Assembly: GCA_902547955.1 (NCBI GenBank) | Contig: CACCPY010000003.1 | Span: 78,274 to 142,273 of the forward strand | Length of the DNA stretch: 64,000 bases | Direction of reading: 5' to 3' | Source: an uncultured Alphaproteobacteria bacterium | Lineage (GTDB): Bacteria; Pseudomonadota; Alphaproteobacteria; Methylaequorales; Methylaequoraceae | Part shown: positions 17,666 through 26,783 of the stretch, piece by piece | How positions within the stretch are numbered: position 1 is the first letter of the stretch | Layout of the letters: every line of letters starts with the position of its first letter | Program-made: the position numbers and the translations under genes | Notes under the pieces: generated by a model | What the model was told of the DNA's origin: nothing | Databases searched by the model: none | What the model saw: the letters and a program-made list of their open reading frames with translations, nothing else

Positions 17666-18755
17666 AAAATTCTTTTACAGTTTTAATTACATAATCCAAC
17701 TCATCTTTAGATAAATGCTGATCAACAGGAAAAGTAATTATATTTTTCGAATGATAATCTGTAACAGGAAATGTTCCTTTTTTGTAAGATAAAAATTTCA
17801 ATGCCTCTTGTTGATATAGCGGAATTGGATAATGAATCTTTGCTTCAATATTTTTTTTATGACAGTATTTTAAAAGTTCATCTCTTTTTTCAGCAAAAAC
17901 AACATAAAGATGGTAAACTATCTTCATTCCTTTAGGTCTAGGTGGGATTCTAATTTGATGTATTTTGGAAAAACTTCTATCATAATAATTAGCGTTTTTA
18001 ATTCTTTGATTTGCTATCTTTTTTGTCTGAGGGATTAACCAATTTCCAACAACAGCTTGTATTGTATCCAATCTTGAATTGAAGCCCATTATTTGGATTT
18101 CATCTCTATTCTTCAGTCCATGGTTTCTTAGAAGCCTAAGTTTTGAATTAAGTTTTGAATCGTTAGTGATAATAACTCCACCATCAGACCAAACATTTAA
18201 ATTTTTTAACGGATGTAATGAAAAACAACCTGTTACACCCCAAGTTCCTGCTATTTTACCATCCTGAGAAGCAAGAATTGATTGGCAAGCATCTTCTATA
18301 ACTACTAAACTATGTTTTTTTGCGATTTTGTTGATTTGTTTCATATTTGTCATATAACCAGTGAAATGAACAGGAACAATTGCCTTCGTTTTGTTAGTAA
18401 TAGCTTTTTCAACTAAATCCACATTCATACAAAATGTATCGTCACAATCCACAAAAACAGGTTTGGCACCAACCTCATTTATTGCCCCAACTGTAGCCAC
18501 AAAAGTATTAGCTGCGGTTATAACTTCATCACCTACACCTACGCCAAATGCATTTAAAGACAGTTTAATAGCATCAGTTCCTGAATTTACACCAATCGCG
18601 TATTTGGAGTCCATGAGTTTTGCAAACTTCTTTTCAAATTTTTCCAAAGGTTTACCAAGGGTGAAGTCTCCGGTTTTAACAAATTTTTTGATATCATTTA
18701 AAAGATCGTCTATGTCAGAAAATTGTCTAGGCAGGTAAGAATAGCTAACTTTCAT
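17652..18755 (-). CDS. DegT/DnrJ/EryC1/StrS aminotransferase (copy 2)
   Basis: This 367-residue PLP aminotransferase has GVNSGTDAIKLSLNAFG, VVIEDACQSILAS and SLHPLKNLNVWSDGG with the catalytic Lys. It is a paralogue of the gene immediately downstream, and the two overlap by 14 bases. Its own start overlaps the stop of the E1 beta gene (TAATG), tying aminotransferases and the ThDP enzyme into one transcription unit. The probable role is amination of a keto-sugar intermediate made by the epimerase/dehydratase genes upstream. Which position is aminated cannot be seen. Confidence 0.9.
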   Translation of the reverse strand: MKVSYSYLPRQFSDIDDLLNDIKKFVKTGDFTLGKPLEKFEKKFAKLMDSKYAIGVNSGTDAIKLSLNAFGVGVGDEVITAANTFVATVGAINEVGAKPVFVDCDDTFCMNVDLVEKAITNKTKAIVPVHFTGYMTNMKQINKIAKKHSLVVIEDACQSILASQDGKIAGTWGVTGCFSLHPLKNLNVWSDGGVIITNDSKLNSKLRLLRNHGLKNRDEIQIMGFNSRLDTIQAVVGNWLIPQTKKIANQRIKNANYYDRSFSKIHQIRIPPRPKGMKIVYHLYVVFAEKRDELLKYCHKKNIEAKIHYPIPLYQQEALKFLSYKKGTFPVTDYHSKNIITFPVDQHLSKDELDYVIKTVKEFYEKK

Positions 18756-19846
18756 TAGAACGGTCCTTTAAAATTTGGGTTTGGAACATCAATCTCATGT
18801 GAAGGTAGTTTGCTAATTAATAGACTAATGATTTTTTTTTTAACTTCAACATTTACATTTAATTGCTTAATTATTGCTTTCATAATATCTATTGAATTTG
18901 GATAATAAACCTTTGCTAAACCTCTCGTAGATGGCGTTGGGGAGTCTGGTAATCCAATTCTGGATGGAGGAAAATCAAAAACATCATGATACTTCTCAAG
19001 AATCGAGGCTATTATTTCAGCACCAATCCCATATATTTTATTACCAGTCTCAAAAATAATTAGTTTTCTTGTTTTTTTCACAGATTGAATAATAGGCTTA
19101 GTATTTAACGGTCTTAAAACTCTTAAATCAATAATTTCCAAATTTATATTGAATTTTTTTAAAATTTCAGAACAAAAAATTATTTCATAAACATTATATG
19201 AACTTGTAACGACTGTTATGTCTTTTCCTTTAGAAATAATTTTGGGTTTTGTTATATCTGATTGATATATTTTTTTTGGTACGTTTCCGGTTACATAATG
19301 AAACCATCTATGCTCAAGAATCAACACAGGATTTGGGTCTCGTAAAGCTGAGACAAGCATCCCTTTTGCGTCATAAGCAGAAGAAGGAATTAGCACTTTT
19401 AACCCCGGTACGTAAGAAAAAACTGTTTCAAGACTTTGTGAGTGTGCTGGACCTTGTCCCCAGCCCCTCCCAATAACCATTCTTATTACTAAAGGAACTT
19501 TATGTATACCATTTGTTACATAAAAACTTTTTGCAGCATTATTAAAGATTTGCTCTATGGAAAGTAAGGCAAACTCGACTCTTTGGTGAATTAATAGAAC
19601 TTTAAAGTTATTTATAGCTAAGCCTATTGCGATTCCAGTTATTCCATTCTCTGAAATTGGTGATTCTATGACCCGATTTTTACTATATTTTTTTGAAAGA
19701 TTACTCGTTGTTCCAAAAATTCCTTTAGGATCATTGATCCCTTCACCCATTAAAACTAAATTACTATCTTTTTTCATAAATTGATCAGTTGCCTCAAGAA
19801 TGGCTTGTGATGCGCTTATAATTCTTTTTTTATTGAGCATAAACAT
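18755..19846 (-). CDS. 2-oxoacid dehydrogenase-type E1 beta subunit (transketolase C-terminal family)
   Basis: The protein has the E1 beta layout. A pyrimidine-binding domain carries VLMGEGINDPKGIFGTT, GIAIGLA and the loop GRGWGQGPAHSQSLE; a C-terminal transketolase domain carries SSYNVYE and VIDLRVLRPLN-like text (EIIDLRVLRPLN). I use the ATG at 19846 (363 residues); a second ATG lies at 19840, and the longer frame to 19897 would run inside the E1 alpha tail. It pairs with the E1 alpha gene immediately upstream. No E2 lipoyl or E3 gene is nearby, so this pair may decarboxylate a 2-oxo acid and pass the two-carbon or acyl unit to a sugar rather than to CoA. That is inference. Confidence 0.85.
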   Translation of the reverse strand: MFMLNKKRIISASQAILEATDQFMKKDSNLVLMGEGINDPKGIFGTTSNLSKKYSKNRVIESPISENGITGIAIGLAINNFKVLLIHQRVEFALLSIEQIFNNAAKSFYVTNGIHKVPLVIRMVIGRGWGQGPAHSQSLETVFSYVPGLKVLIPSSAYDAKGMLVSALRDPNPVLILEHRWFHYVTGNVPKKIYQSDITKPKIISKGKDITVVTSSYNVYEIIFCSEILKKFNINLEIIDLRVLRPLNTKPIIQSVKKTRKLIIFETGNKIYGIGAEIIASILEKYHDVFDFPPSRIGLPDSPTPSTRGLAKVYYPNSIDIMKAIIKQLNVNVEVKKKIISLLISKLPSHEIDVPNPNFKGPF

Positions 19847-20793
19847 TTTTTTGTAATGAAGAAACTTCAGGAAAATTATCATTAATAGCGAAGTCAAAAC
19901 TTTTTTTTATTTCAACTGCAATTTCATTTTTTATAACTTCAATTTTTTTTTTATCATATTGCTTTTTTTTTTTTAAGTATTTCAAAAAGTTCTCTATTGG
20001 GTCGTCATTTAGCCATTTTTTTAACTTCATTTTTATTTCTATAGTTTAAGTGATCATCATTATCAGGACCACAATGTTCGACATATCTGTAGGTATCAAG
20101 TTGCAGAAAAAATGGTTTAGAATATTTTTTAATTTTTTTAATAATTTTTTTGGATTGATTAAAAACTTTTATGACATCATTTCCATTCATTTTTATGGAT
20201 TCAATGTTATGAGACCTAGCCAACCTAGTTAAATCTTCAGACGGTTGTCTCTCAGAGACATCTGTAAAACAAGAATATCTATTATTTTCACAAACAAAAA
20301 GAATTGGTAGATTGTGCAAAGAAGCAAAATTGGCCGATTCATGAAAAACACCCTCTTCAACTGCAGCGTCACCAAAAAAAACAACTACAACATTTTTTGA
20401 TTTATTTATTTTTTTAGACATTGCTGCACCGACTGCAATAGGAATTACGCTTGCAACAATTGGAAGACTTAACATCATTCCAACAGAAATATCCATTAAA
20501 TGCATTGACCCCCCCCTTCCACCGCAACATCCTGACTTTTTTCCATAAATCTCTGAAATCATTGATTGAAGGTTTCCTCCCTTAGCTAAGTAATGGCTGT
20601 GGCATCTATGTGTGGAATAAACTTGATCCTTGATTTTCAAGTTATTACATACTCCAACTGCCGCTGCCTCTTGACCAATAGACAAGTGTACCGGGCATCT
20701 CATTTCTTGGTATGAATATCTTTTTGAAATTTCATTTTCAACCATACGAAGTCTGAGCAGACTCTTTGCTAAATTATTATTTAAAAAATTCAT
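19830..20793 (-). pseudogene. 2-oxoacid dehydrogenase-type E1 alpha subunit, interrupted by one frameshift
   Basis: The main part (20005-20793) has the E1 alpha features: HLSIGQEAAAVGV, THRCHSHYLAKGG, GGRGGSMHLMD and the ThDP motif GDAAVEEG ending in CENN. It then runs out of frame at a stretch of seven A (minus strand; T at 20016-20022). The normal C-terminal end continues in another frame to 19830, with KKWLNDDPIENFLKYL and EIAVEIKKSFDFA. Removing one A joins them cleanly into a protein of about 320 residues, the usual size. I therefore treat it as one gene with a homopolymer frameshift; error, slippage or real decay cannot be separated here. It is paired with E1 beta. Confidence 0.85.
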
Positions 20794-21780
20794 TGTAGAT
20801 TAATTTCTTGCATCATTTTTATATTAAAATATTTTGGATCATCAAAACTGTTAGATAGTAATTTTTTTTCAAATGCTTGTTTTAAATCCTCTATTGCCTT
20901 TTCTATAGAATATTGAGGTGAGAATCCAAGTTGTTTTATAATTTTATTAGATGATATATGATATGATCTGTTATCATTAGTTGGTTGATGATCAATCACT
21001 ATATCATCACCGATTTTTTCTTTAACTAATTCACCAATCTCGTCTAATGTGTAATTCTCAAATCCAACGTTAAAAATCTCTTCATTAACAAATTCATTTT
21101 GTTGATTAAGAATTTCTAAATATGCATTAACCATGTCTTGAATATGGATATTTGGCCGTTTTTGATTACCTCCGTTAATTATAATTTTTCTTTTATTATA
21201 GGCATGGTTAGTTAGAATATTAACTATAACATCTAATCTTGTTCTTTGACTGTAACCGCAAACAGTTGCTGGACGTAAAATTGTGGTGCAAAAATTATTT
21301 CCTGACTCATTGAGTAAAATATCTTCACACAGCGCCTTATATTTAGAGTAATCAGTGAGTGGTTCTAAACTTAAATCTTCAGTAACATTTTTTTCATCTT
21401 TAATTCCATAAACAGATGAGGAAGAAGCATAAATAAATTTGTCAATTTTCTTTTTTGCAAACTTTAACAAGAGGATAAAAGCATTCAAAGTTAATAGCTT
21501 TACCCAAATCAGGGTTCAGTTCAAAAGATGGATCATTGGATATGCAAGCAAGATGAATAATATTGTCTGATTTGGAAACTAGATTTTCCATTAAATCTAT
21601 GTCTCTCATATCACCTTTTACTACTTGTAAAAACTCAGATTCATAAAAACCTAAAAAAACTTCTTCAGGGGGTGCGTAAATAAAGAGATCTAATACCAAA
21701 ACGTTGATTCTTTTTTCAACTAGTTTTTTGACTAGCAAACTCCCAACAAAACCACCGCCACCTATTATTAATATACTCAT
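20790..21780 (-). pseudogene. NAD-dependent epimerase/dehydratase, interrupted by one frameshift
   Basis: The N-terminal part (to 21442) begins MSILIIGGGGFVGSLL, an extended-SDR NAD-binding motif, and contains KGDMRD and NIIHLACIS. It ends out of frame. The rest (20790-21488) continues with FAKKKIDKFIYASSSSVYG, the catalytic YSKYK and the later RPATVCGYSQRTR. Dropping one T near 21487-21489 fuses the two into a protein of about 329 residues, typical of UDP-sugar epimerases and dehydratases. The stop overlaps the E1 alpha start by four bases. Function as a sugar-nucleotide epimerase, dehydratase or reductase for this cluster is inferred; the exact reaction is unknown. Confidence 0.84.
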
Positions 21781-21795
21781 AAATAAATCTAATCT

Positions 21796-23343
21796 CTATT
21801 TAATAACAGATTCAATAAATTTTAAAAAGTGCGATTTTTTTATGCTTGAGCTATGACCTAGAATATTAACTTTTAATGCACCAGATACATTTCCAATAAA
21901 TCCAATATCCATTGGGCTCGAGTCTAAATAAGCAAAAAGACTAGAAATTACAAAAAAAGCATCACCAGCTCCTATTGTATCTACAACAGTGTTAGTGAAT
22001 GCTGGGATCTCCAAAATTTTTTCCTTAGTTTTAATTAAACAACCATTCTTTCCCGTAGTAACGATAAAAACTTTTGCTTTTGGAAGGTTATTAGAATTAA
22101 GTAAAAGCTTTTTTAAAGAGGTATTTTTATCATGCATCGCAAGTCTAAATTCAGGTTCATCGATGCATATATAATCTGCGCTTTTATATTTAGTAATTAA
22201 ATTATACCCTCGATTTGCACTGTTAGTTTGAGCATTAATTGCTAGGAAAGTTTTTGACTTATAAATTTCTTCAATAATTTTATTATTTAAAAGTCCATGA
22301 CCAAAATCTGTTACAATAATTAAATCAACAAAAGGAAGGTTTCTTTTTATCGCGTAAATTATTTTTTTTTCTTCATTTTTATCAATTGGAGAATCATCCA
22401 TATCATAAACCTCAAACATTTTTCTCATATAACTTGAATCTACAAATCTTGTTTTTTTTGTAATTGGTCTATCTTTTAATTTGGTTGAACAAAGTTTGAT
22501 ATTTGATGACAATTGACTTTTAACAAAGTCTTCATTTTCTTTGTTTGTCGAACCTAACGTTGTAATTAAAAAAACGCTTTTACAAAAGTCAGATATATTG
22601 TTTGCGGCTGCGATAGAACCTCCTGCAAACATTTCCTCATTTTTTTTTAGCGTTGCCAATATACTTTCTTTTGCCGACTTACCTAAAGTATCAGTGTAAA
22701 TATATTCATCAAGAATTGAATCACCAATTAACATAACGCGAAGATTTTTTATTTTTTCAATTAAGGATGAAATATATGAGAAGCCTAATGATTTGTAGTT
22801 CTCTAGTATTTTTGAAAGTTTTTTTTCGTAAGAAAAAATATTTTCATTTATCAATGATGATGATGAAAATGTTATATTATCAGTAAATTTTAGTACACCA
22901 CCATTTTTTTTTACTTCTTTTTCCTCTTCAATTATCTTTTTTGTAAAATCACTTTTTTTATCTTTATAGTCAATTCCCTTAACATAAATATCTGGTTTTA
23001 TCTTTTTTATTGACGGTATTGCTGATGGGTCGTCTACTACACCCACAAAATCTACATATGATAACGAAGCTATCATTTCAGCACGCAAATATTGGTTAAA
23101 TAATGGCCTACCTGGTCCTTTATTGATAAATTTATCAGAAGTGACAGTTACAACTAAAACGTCGCCTAAATTTTTTGAATCTTGAAAATGCCTAAAATGT
23201 CCAGCATGTAATAAATCAAACGTACCGTGACACAATACAATTTTTTTATTATTTTTTTTCTTATTCCTAGATATTTCACTAAGAGAGTCTACAGTTTGAA
23301 TTTTTTTTTTTATAAAATTTTCAAAAGTATTTTTATTTTTCAT
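21796..23343 (-). CDS. HldE-like fusion with reversed domain order: nucleotidyltransferase then PfkB sugar kinase
   Basis: The protein has 515 residues from the ATG at 23343; a TTG at 23382 would overlap the upstream gene. The N-terminal domain (about residues 30-160) has VLCHGTFDLLHAGHFRHFQ, the HxGH nucleotidyltransferase motif of HldE/RfaE domain II, with a later KGIDYKDK segment. The C-terminal domain (about 200-515) is a PfkB/ribokinase fold with LIGDSILDEYIY, MFAGGSIAAANN and DTIGAGDAFF containing the catalytic Asp. Together they could phosphorylate heptose 7-phosphate and attach a nucleotide. In Escherichia coli HldE the kinase comes first, so this order is inverted. Its partner gmhA lies at 13646. 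Confidence 0.86.
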   Translation of the reverse strand: MKNKNTFENFIKKKIQTVDSLSEISRNKKKNNKKIVLCHGTFDLLHAGHFRHFQDSKNLGDVLVVTVTSDKFINKGPGRPLFNQYLRAEMIASLSYVDFVGVVDDPSAIPSIKKIKPDIYVKGIDYKDKKSDFTKKIIEEEKEVKKNGGVLKFTDNITFSSSSLINENIFSYEKKLSKILENYKSLGFSYISSLIEKIKNLRVMLIGDSILDEYIYTDTLGKSAKESILATLKKNEEMFAGGSIAAANNISDFCKSVFLITTLGSTNKENEDFVKSQLSSNIKLCSTKLKDRPITKKTRFVDSSYMRKMFEVYDMDDSPIDKNEEKKIIYAIKRNLPFVDLIIVTDFGHGLLNNKIIEEIYKSKTFLAINAQTNSANRGYNLITKYKSADYICIDEPEFRLAMHDKNTSLKKLLLNSNNLPKAKVFIVTTGKNGCLIKTKEKILEIPAFTNTVVDTIGAGDAFFVISSLFAYLDSSPMDIGFIGNVSGALKVNILGHSSSIKKSHFLKFIESVIK

Positions 23344-23360
23344 GATTTCTAAATTATAAC

Positions 23361-24350
23361 TTACGAAAGATATTTGAACCAATCTTTTGTTTCATTTTCT
23401 ATTGATTTAGCATCCCAAACTGGAGCGTCTTTAAATTCATCTATAGATTTCAATAATTTGTTAATACCATCCTTAAATGAAATTTTTGGTTTCCATTTTG
23501 TTTTTTTTAAAATTTTTGATATATCGGCAAAAGTACAGTCAGGTTCACCGGGTCTTTTAGGAATGTTTACAATTTTATTTTTTCCTAATAATTTTATTAA
23601 ACTGTTTATACTATATGTTTTACCTGAGCCAACATTAAAAATTTCATTGTTTATTTTATCATCAAGCATTTCTATAAATGCACTCACAACATCCTCCACA
23701 AAAGTGAAGTCCCTAGTTTGTTTTCCATCACCGACAACAGTGAAGGGTTTGTTTGCTAATTTTTGTGCTAAAAATACCCCAAAAACTGCTCCATAAGTGC
23801 CGGAGGTTCTAGCTCTAGGACCATAAACGTTAAACAATCTTAGGCTAACAACTGGTATTTTGTAGAGTTCCCCAAAATGAAATATTATTTGCTCACCTAA
23901 TCTTTTAGTTAATGCGTAAGGGTATTGTGGTAGAATGGGACAACTTTCTGAAGTGGGATATTTTTTCGGAATCCCATAGCAGGATGATGATGCAGCGTAT
24001 ATTATTTTCTTAATTTTTTTTTTTTCACAACTTCTTACTAAATTAAAAGTCGAGTTCACATTTGAATTAAAATACACGTCCGGATTCTTTATTGAAGGGA
24101 CTATATCGGCAAGTGCAGCTAGATGATAAACAATATCTACCTGACTAAGAGTTTCACTCAATTTTTCTTTATCACCAACATTACATTTTAAAAAAGTAAA
24201 GTTCTTATTATTTCTAAACGATTGAATATTAGTGAGTTTTCCATTGGAAAGGTTATCTACACCAACAACTTTATGTCCTTTTTTTATTAGAGTTTCACTT
24301 AAATGACTCCCAATAAATCCTGCACAACCGGTTACTAAAATTCTATACAT
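23361..24350 (-). CDS. NAD-dependent sugar-nucleotide epimerase (extended SDR, GalE/WbpP-like)
   Basis: The 329-residue protein starts with VTGCAGFIGSHLSE, the GxxGxxG NAD-binding motif. It has AASSSCYGIP, the catalytic YPYALTK, RLFNVYGPRA and a FTFVEDVVSA substrate region. These are standard for UDP-glucose/N-acetylhexosamine 4-epimerases and related dehydratases. It is the first gene of the long minus-strand glycan operon and diverges from the GT2-like gene at 24432. In principle it could instead act on ADP- or GDP-heptose (HldD-like), but the text resembles GalE-type enzymes more. The cofactor and fold are sure; the substrate is not. Confidence 0.87.
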   Translation of the reverse strand: MYRILVTGCAGFIGSHLSETLIKKGHKVVGVDNLSNGKLTNIQSFRNNKNFTFLKCNVGDKEKLSETLSQVDIVYHLAALADIVPSIKNPDVYFNSNVNSTFNLVRSCEKKKIKKIIYAASSSCYGIPKKYPTSESCPILPQYPYALTKRLGEQIIFHFGELYKIPVVSLRLFNVYGPRARTSGTYGAVFGVFLAQKLANKPFTVVGDGKQTRDFTFVEDVVSAFIEMLDDKINNEIFNVGSGKTYSINSLIKLLGKNKIVNIPKRPGEPDCTFADISKILKKTKWKPKISFKDGINKLLKSIDEFKDAPVWDAKSIENETKDWFKYLS

Positions 24351-24431
24351 AAGATGTTAATAAATTAACAGATGAGATTTAAAAATCTATTTTAAAAAAA
24401 AAATGGCACATTTTCTGCAGATCATTCTATT

Positions 24432-25211
24432 ATGTATAAAATTTCATGTATTCACCCAACTTGTAGACAAGAGTTAGCAAAAAAAACTAGGGAAAAGTGG
24501 CTAAAACTTGCAAAAAACTCATCACAAATTGAATATATTACTTGCTACGACTCCTTCGATCAAAAAAAAATTAAACAAAAAGTTTTAAGAAACAAAAATA
24601 TAACTGAAATTTTTGAGCCATATAGCTTTGGTATTGTTAAAAAATGTAACTTAGCGGCAAAATATGCACGGGCGAATTGTATAATAGTAGCCACTGACGA
24701 TACAATACCAGAATTGAATTGGGATGAGAAAGTTCTAGATGCTGCAAATTGGTCCAAAGAGGTCGTTTTAAATACAAGTGATGGAACAGAACAAACTGAT
24801 AAAAGGCTGTATATGGTAAAAACTGTTATTCTATCAAAAAAAAGATATAAAAAATTGGGTTATATATTACACCCATATTTTGCACATGTGTTCTGTGATA
24901 ATTTTCATACATGGATTTCACATAAAGATGATGTAGTTATTCAAAGAAAAGATATTATGTTTGAACACCTACACCCATCAATAGGTAAATCTGAACCAGA
25001 TAAGTTTTATATTAATGCATCAACACAGGAAGAATACGACAAAGGAAGTAAAATTTTTTATAAACTCATAAAAGATAACTTTAATAAAACTACTGAAAAA
25101 AAATTATTCAGAAGATACAAGCTTCAATCTGACCCTTTTAAAAGATACATTGCAGCTTATCTTTTAATCACAGGTGGATATGACAAAAATAAACTTTTGC
25201 GTTCAGTATAA
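24432..25211 (+). CDS. GT2-like glycosyltransferase (GT-A fold) protein
   Basis: The 259-residue protein opens with KISCIHPTCRQELAKKT, like the first strand and loop of a GT-A domain, and has IIVATDDTIPELNWDEKVL, where the DD pair sits where the metal-binding DxD motif belongs. A later HDD... -like segment (WISHKDDVVIQRKD) and FEHLHPS fit the acceptor half of such enzymes. It stands alone on the plus strand between the glycan operon and the housekeeping genes. It likely transfers a sugar to the surface glycan, but the family assignment is moderate and the donor is unknown. Confidence 0.6.
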   Translation: MYKISCIHPTCRQELAKKTREKWLKLAKNSSQIEYITCYDSFDQKKIKQKVLRNKNITEIFEPYSFGIVKKCNLAAKYARANCIIVATDDTIPELNWDEKVLDAANWSKEVVLNTSDGTEQTDKRLYMVKTVILSKKRYKKLGYILHPYFAHVFCDNFHTWISHKDDVVIQRKDIMFEHLHPSIGKSEPDKFYINASTQEEYDKGSKIFYKLIKDNFNKTTEKKLFRRYKLQSDPFKRYIAAYLLITGGYDKNKLLRSV

Positions 25212-25221
25212 GTAGAATCAT

Positions 25222-25998
25222 TTAAATTTTAATTTTCATACCATCGTATGCTGGAAAACAATTCTTTGGAACTTTGGATAATATAAAATCATAATCAACT
25301 TCATAGTTCATATGAGTCAATATAGTTTTTTTTGGTTTAAGTAACTCAACCCAATTCATAACTTTATCAAAGTGTGCATGTGTTTTGTGCGGAATGAATC
25401 TTAAACAATCAACAATCCATAGATCTAAATTTTTTAGCTTTTTAAATTGCGAATCTTCAAAATCAAGAACATCAGTGCAATAAGCAAAGTTATTTATTCT
25501 AAATCCTAAGGATTCAGTAAATCCATGATTTTGTATAATACTTGAGATAGTTAGATCATTAATTTTGAAACTACCTTTAATTATTTTTGGGTTTAAGCAT
25601 GGTTTATAGTAAAAGCCATTAGCTTCAGGCACCAATTTTTCAAAAACATAACCAAACCTTTTCTTTATTTCATTAATGCTATTTTCAGATGCATACAAAT
25701 TGATATCTTTTTTCATAATTACATTTAAAAATCTAAAATCGTCAATACCGTTAATATGATCAGAATGAGTATGTGTAACCAAAATAGCATCTAATTTTTT
25801 TACGTTAGCATTTAATAACTGTTGTCTTAGATCAGGGGTTGCATCAATGATAATTGAAGATTTATTACTTTTGATCAAAATTGAAGATCTTAATCTTCTA
25901 TTTTTGGGATTCTTTGGATTACAATTACCCCATGAGTTTCCAATTGCAGGAACACCCGATGAACTTCCGCAACCCAAAATGTTAATTTCAACTGACAT
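25222..25998 (-). CDS. MBL-fold metallohydrolase (PhnP-like)
   Basis: The 258-residue metallo-beta-lactamase-fold protein has GCGSSSGVPAIG, SIIIDATPDLRQQL, the metal motif THTHSDHINGIDDFR (HxHxDH) and a late ILTHMNYEVD strand. These match the PhnP/cyclic-phosphodiesterase group often encoded beside tatD in alphaproteobacteria. Its ATG overlaps the stop of tatD by one base, so the two are probably co-translated. The likely reaction is hydrolysis of a phosphodiester; no phosphonate genes are in the window, so a CP-lyase role is not supported. Confidence 0.82.
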   Translation of the reverse strand: MSVEINILGCGSSSGVPAIGNSWGNCNPKNPKNRRLRSSILIKSNKSSIIIDATPDLRQQLLNANVKKLDAILVTHTHSDHINGIDDFRFLNVIMKKDINLYASENSINEIKKRFGYVFEKLVPEANGFYYKPCLNPKIIKGSFKINDLTISSIIQNHGFTESLGFRINNFAYCTDVLDFEDSQFKKLKNLDLWIVDCLRFIPHKTHAHFDKVMNWVELLKPKKTILTHMNYEVDYDFILSKVPKNCFPAYDGMKIKI

Positions 25999-26783
25999 TA
26001 ACTTAAATTCGAGAAAAGATTAAAAAAGTTATCAGTTGTAATTTGTGCCATATCTTCGACGTTTTTTCTCTTTATTTCAGCAATTTTCTTTAAGGTATGC
26101 GTGACAAATGACGGTTCATTCCTTTTTCCTCTGAAAGGCATTGGCGCTAAAAAAGGTGCATCTGTCTCTACAAGGATTCTATCTAGAGGAACATATTTAA
26201 CAACGTCAATTAAATCATCAACTTTTTTGAATGTTATTATTCCTGAAAATGAAATATAAAATCCTTCATCGAGAACTTTTTTTGCTAATTCCATTGTAGA
26301 TGTAAAACAGTGTATAAGACCTTTTGTTGAATGCTTTTTGACAGCTTTTTCTATGCAATTAATTGTATCTTTTTCAGCATTTCTAGTATGTACAATTGTT
26401 GGATAGTTAAATAATCCAGATACTTCTAGATGAGTGTTAAAGTATTCAATTTGATTAATTCTATTTTCTTCATTTCTATAAAAATCTAAGCCAGTTTCTC
26501 CAACACCAATAACTTTTTTTTTTTTTAAATTTAAGCTAAGCTTTTCAAATAGTAATTCATTGTTCTTATTTTCAGGAACATTATTTGGGTGAATCCCTGT
26601 GGTACAATAAATATTGTCATAAGAATTGGCTACTTTGTAAACATTATTAAAATCCTCAAGATTTACTGAAATTGACAGCATGTGTTTAACATTAGCATCG
26701 CATGCGTTTTTGATGACTAAATCTAAGTCATCATGAAAGTCTTTAAAATCTAAATGGCAATGAGAATCTACAATATTAGTCAT
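25998..26783 (-). CDS. tatD: TatD-family deoxyribonuclease/hydrolase
   Basis: The 261-residue TIM-barrel hydrolase has the metal site SHCHLDFKDF (HxH), GVGETGLDFYR with the bridging Glu, VHTRNAEKD, LIHCFTSTMELA and VETDAPFLAPMPFRGKRNEP. These are all the TatD family blocks. TatD proteins are metal-dependent 3'-5' exonucleases or D-aminoacyl-tRNA-related hydrolases. The start overlaps the end of metG by 8 bases, keeping the usual alphaproteobacterial order metG-tatD-MBL. Confidence 0.92.
   Translation of the reverse strand: MTNIVDSHCHLDFKDFHDDLDLVIKNACDANVKHMLSISVNLEDFNNVYKVANSYDNIYCTTGIHPNNVPENKNNELLFEKLSLNLKKKKVIGVGETGLDFYRNEENRINQIEYFNTHLEVSGLFNYPTIVHTRNAEKDTINCIEKAVKKHSTKGLIHCFTSTMELAKKVLDEGFYISFSGIITFKKVDDLIDVVKYVPLDRILVETDAPFLAPMPFRGKRNEPSFVTHTLKKIAEIKRKNVEDMAQITTDNFFNLFSNLS

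Noticed and set aside
19847..19897. Longer start for the E1 beta gene at 19897
   Set aside because: The extra residues are read from the same DNA as the conserved E1 alpha C-terminal end in another frame, so the downstream ATG is preferred.
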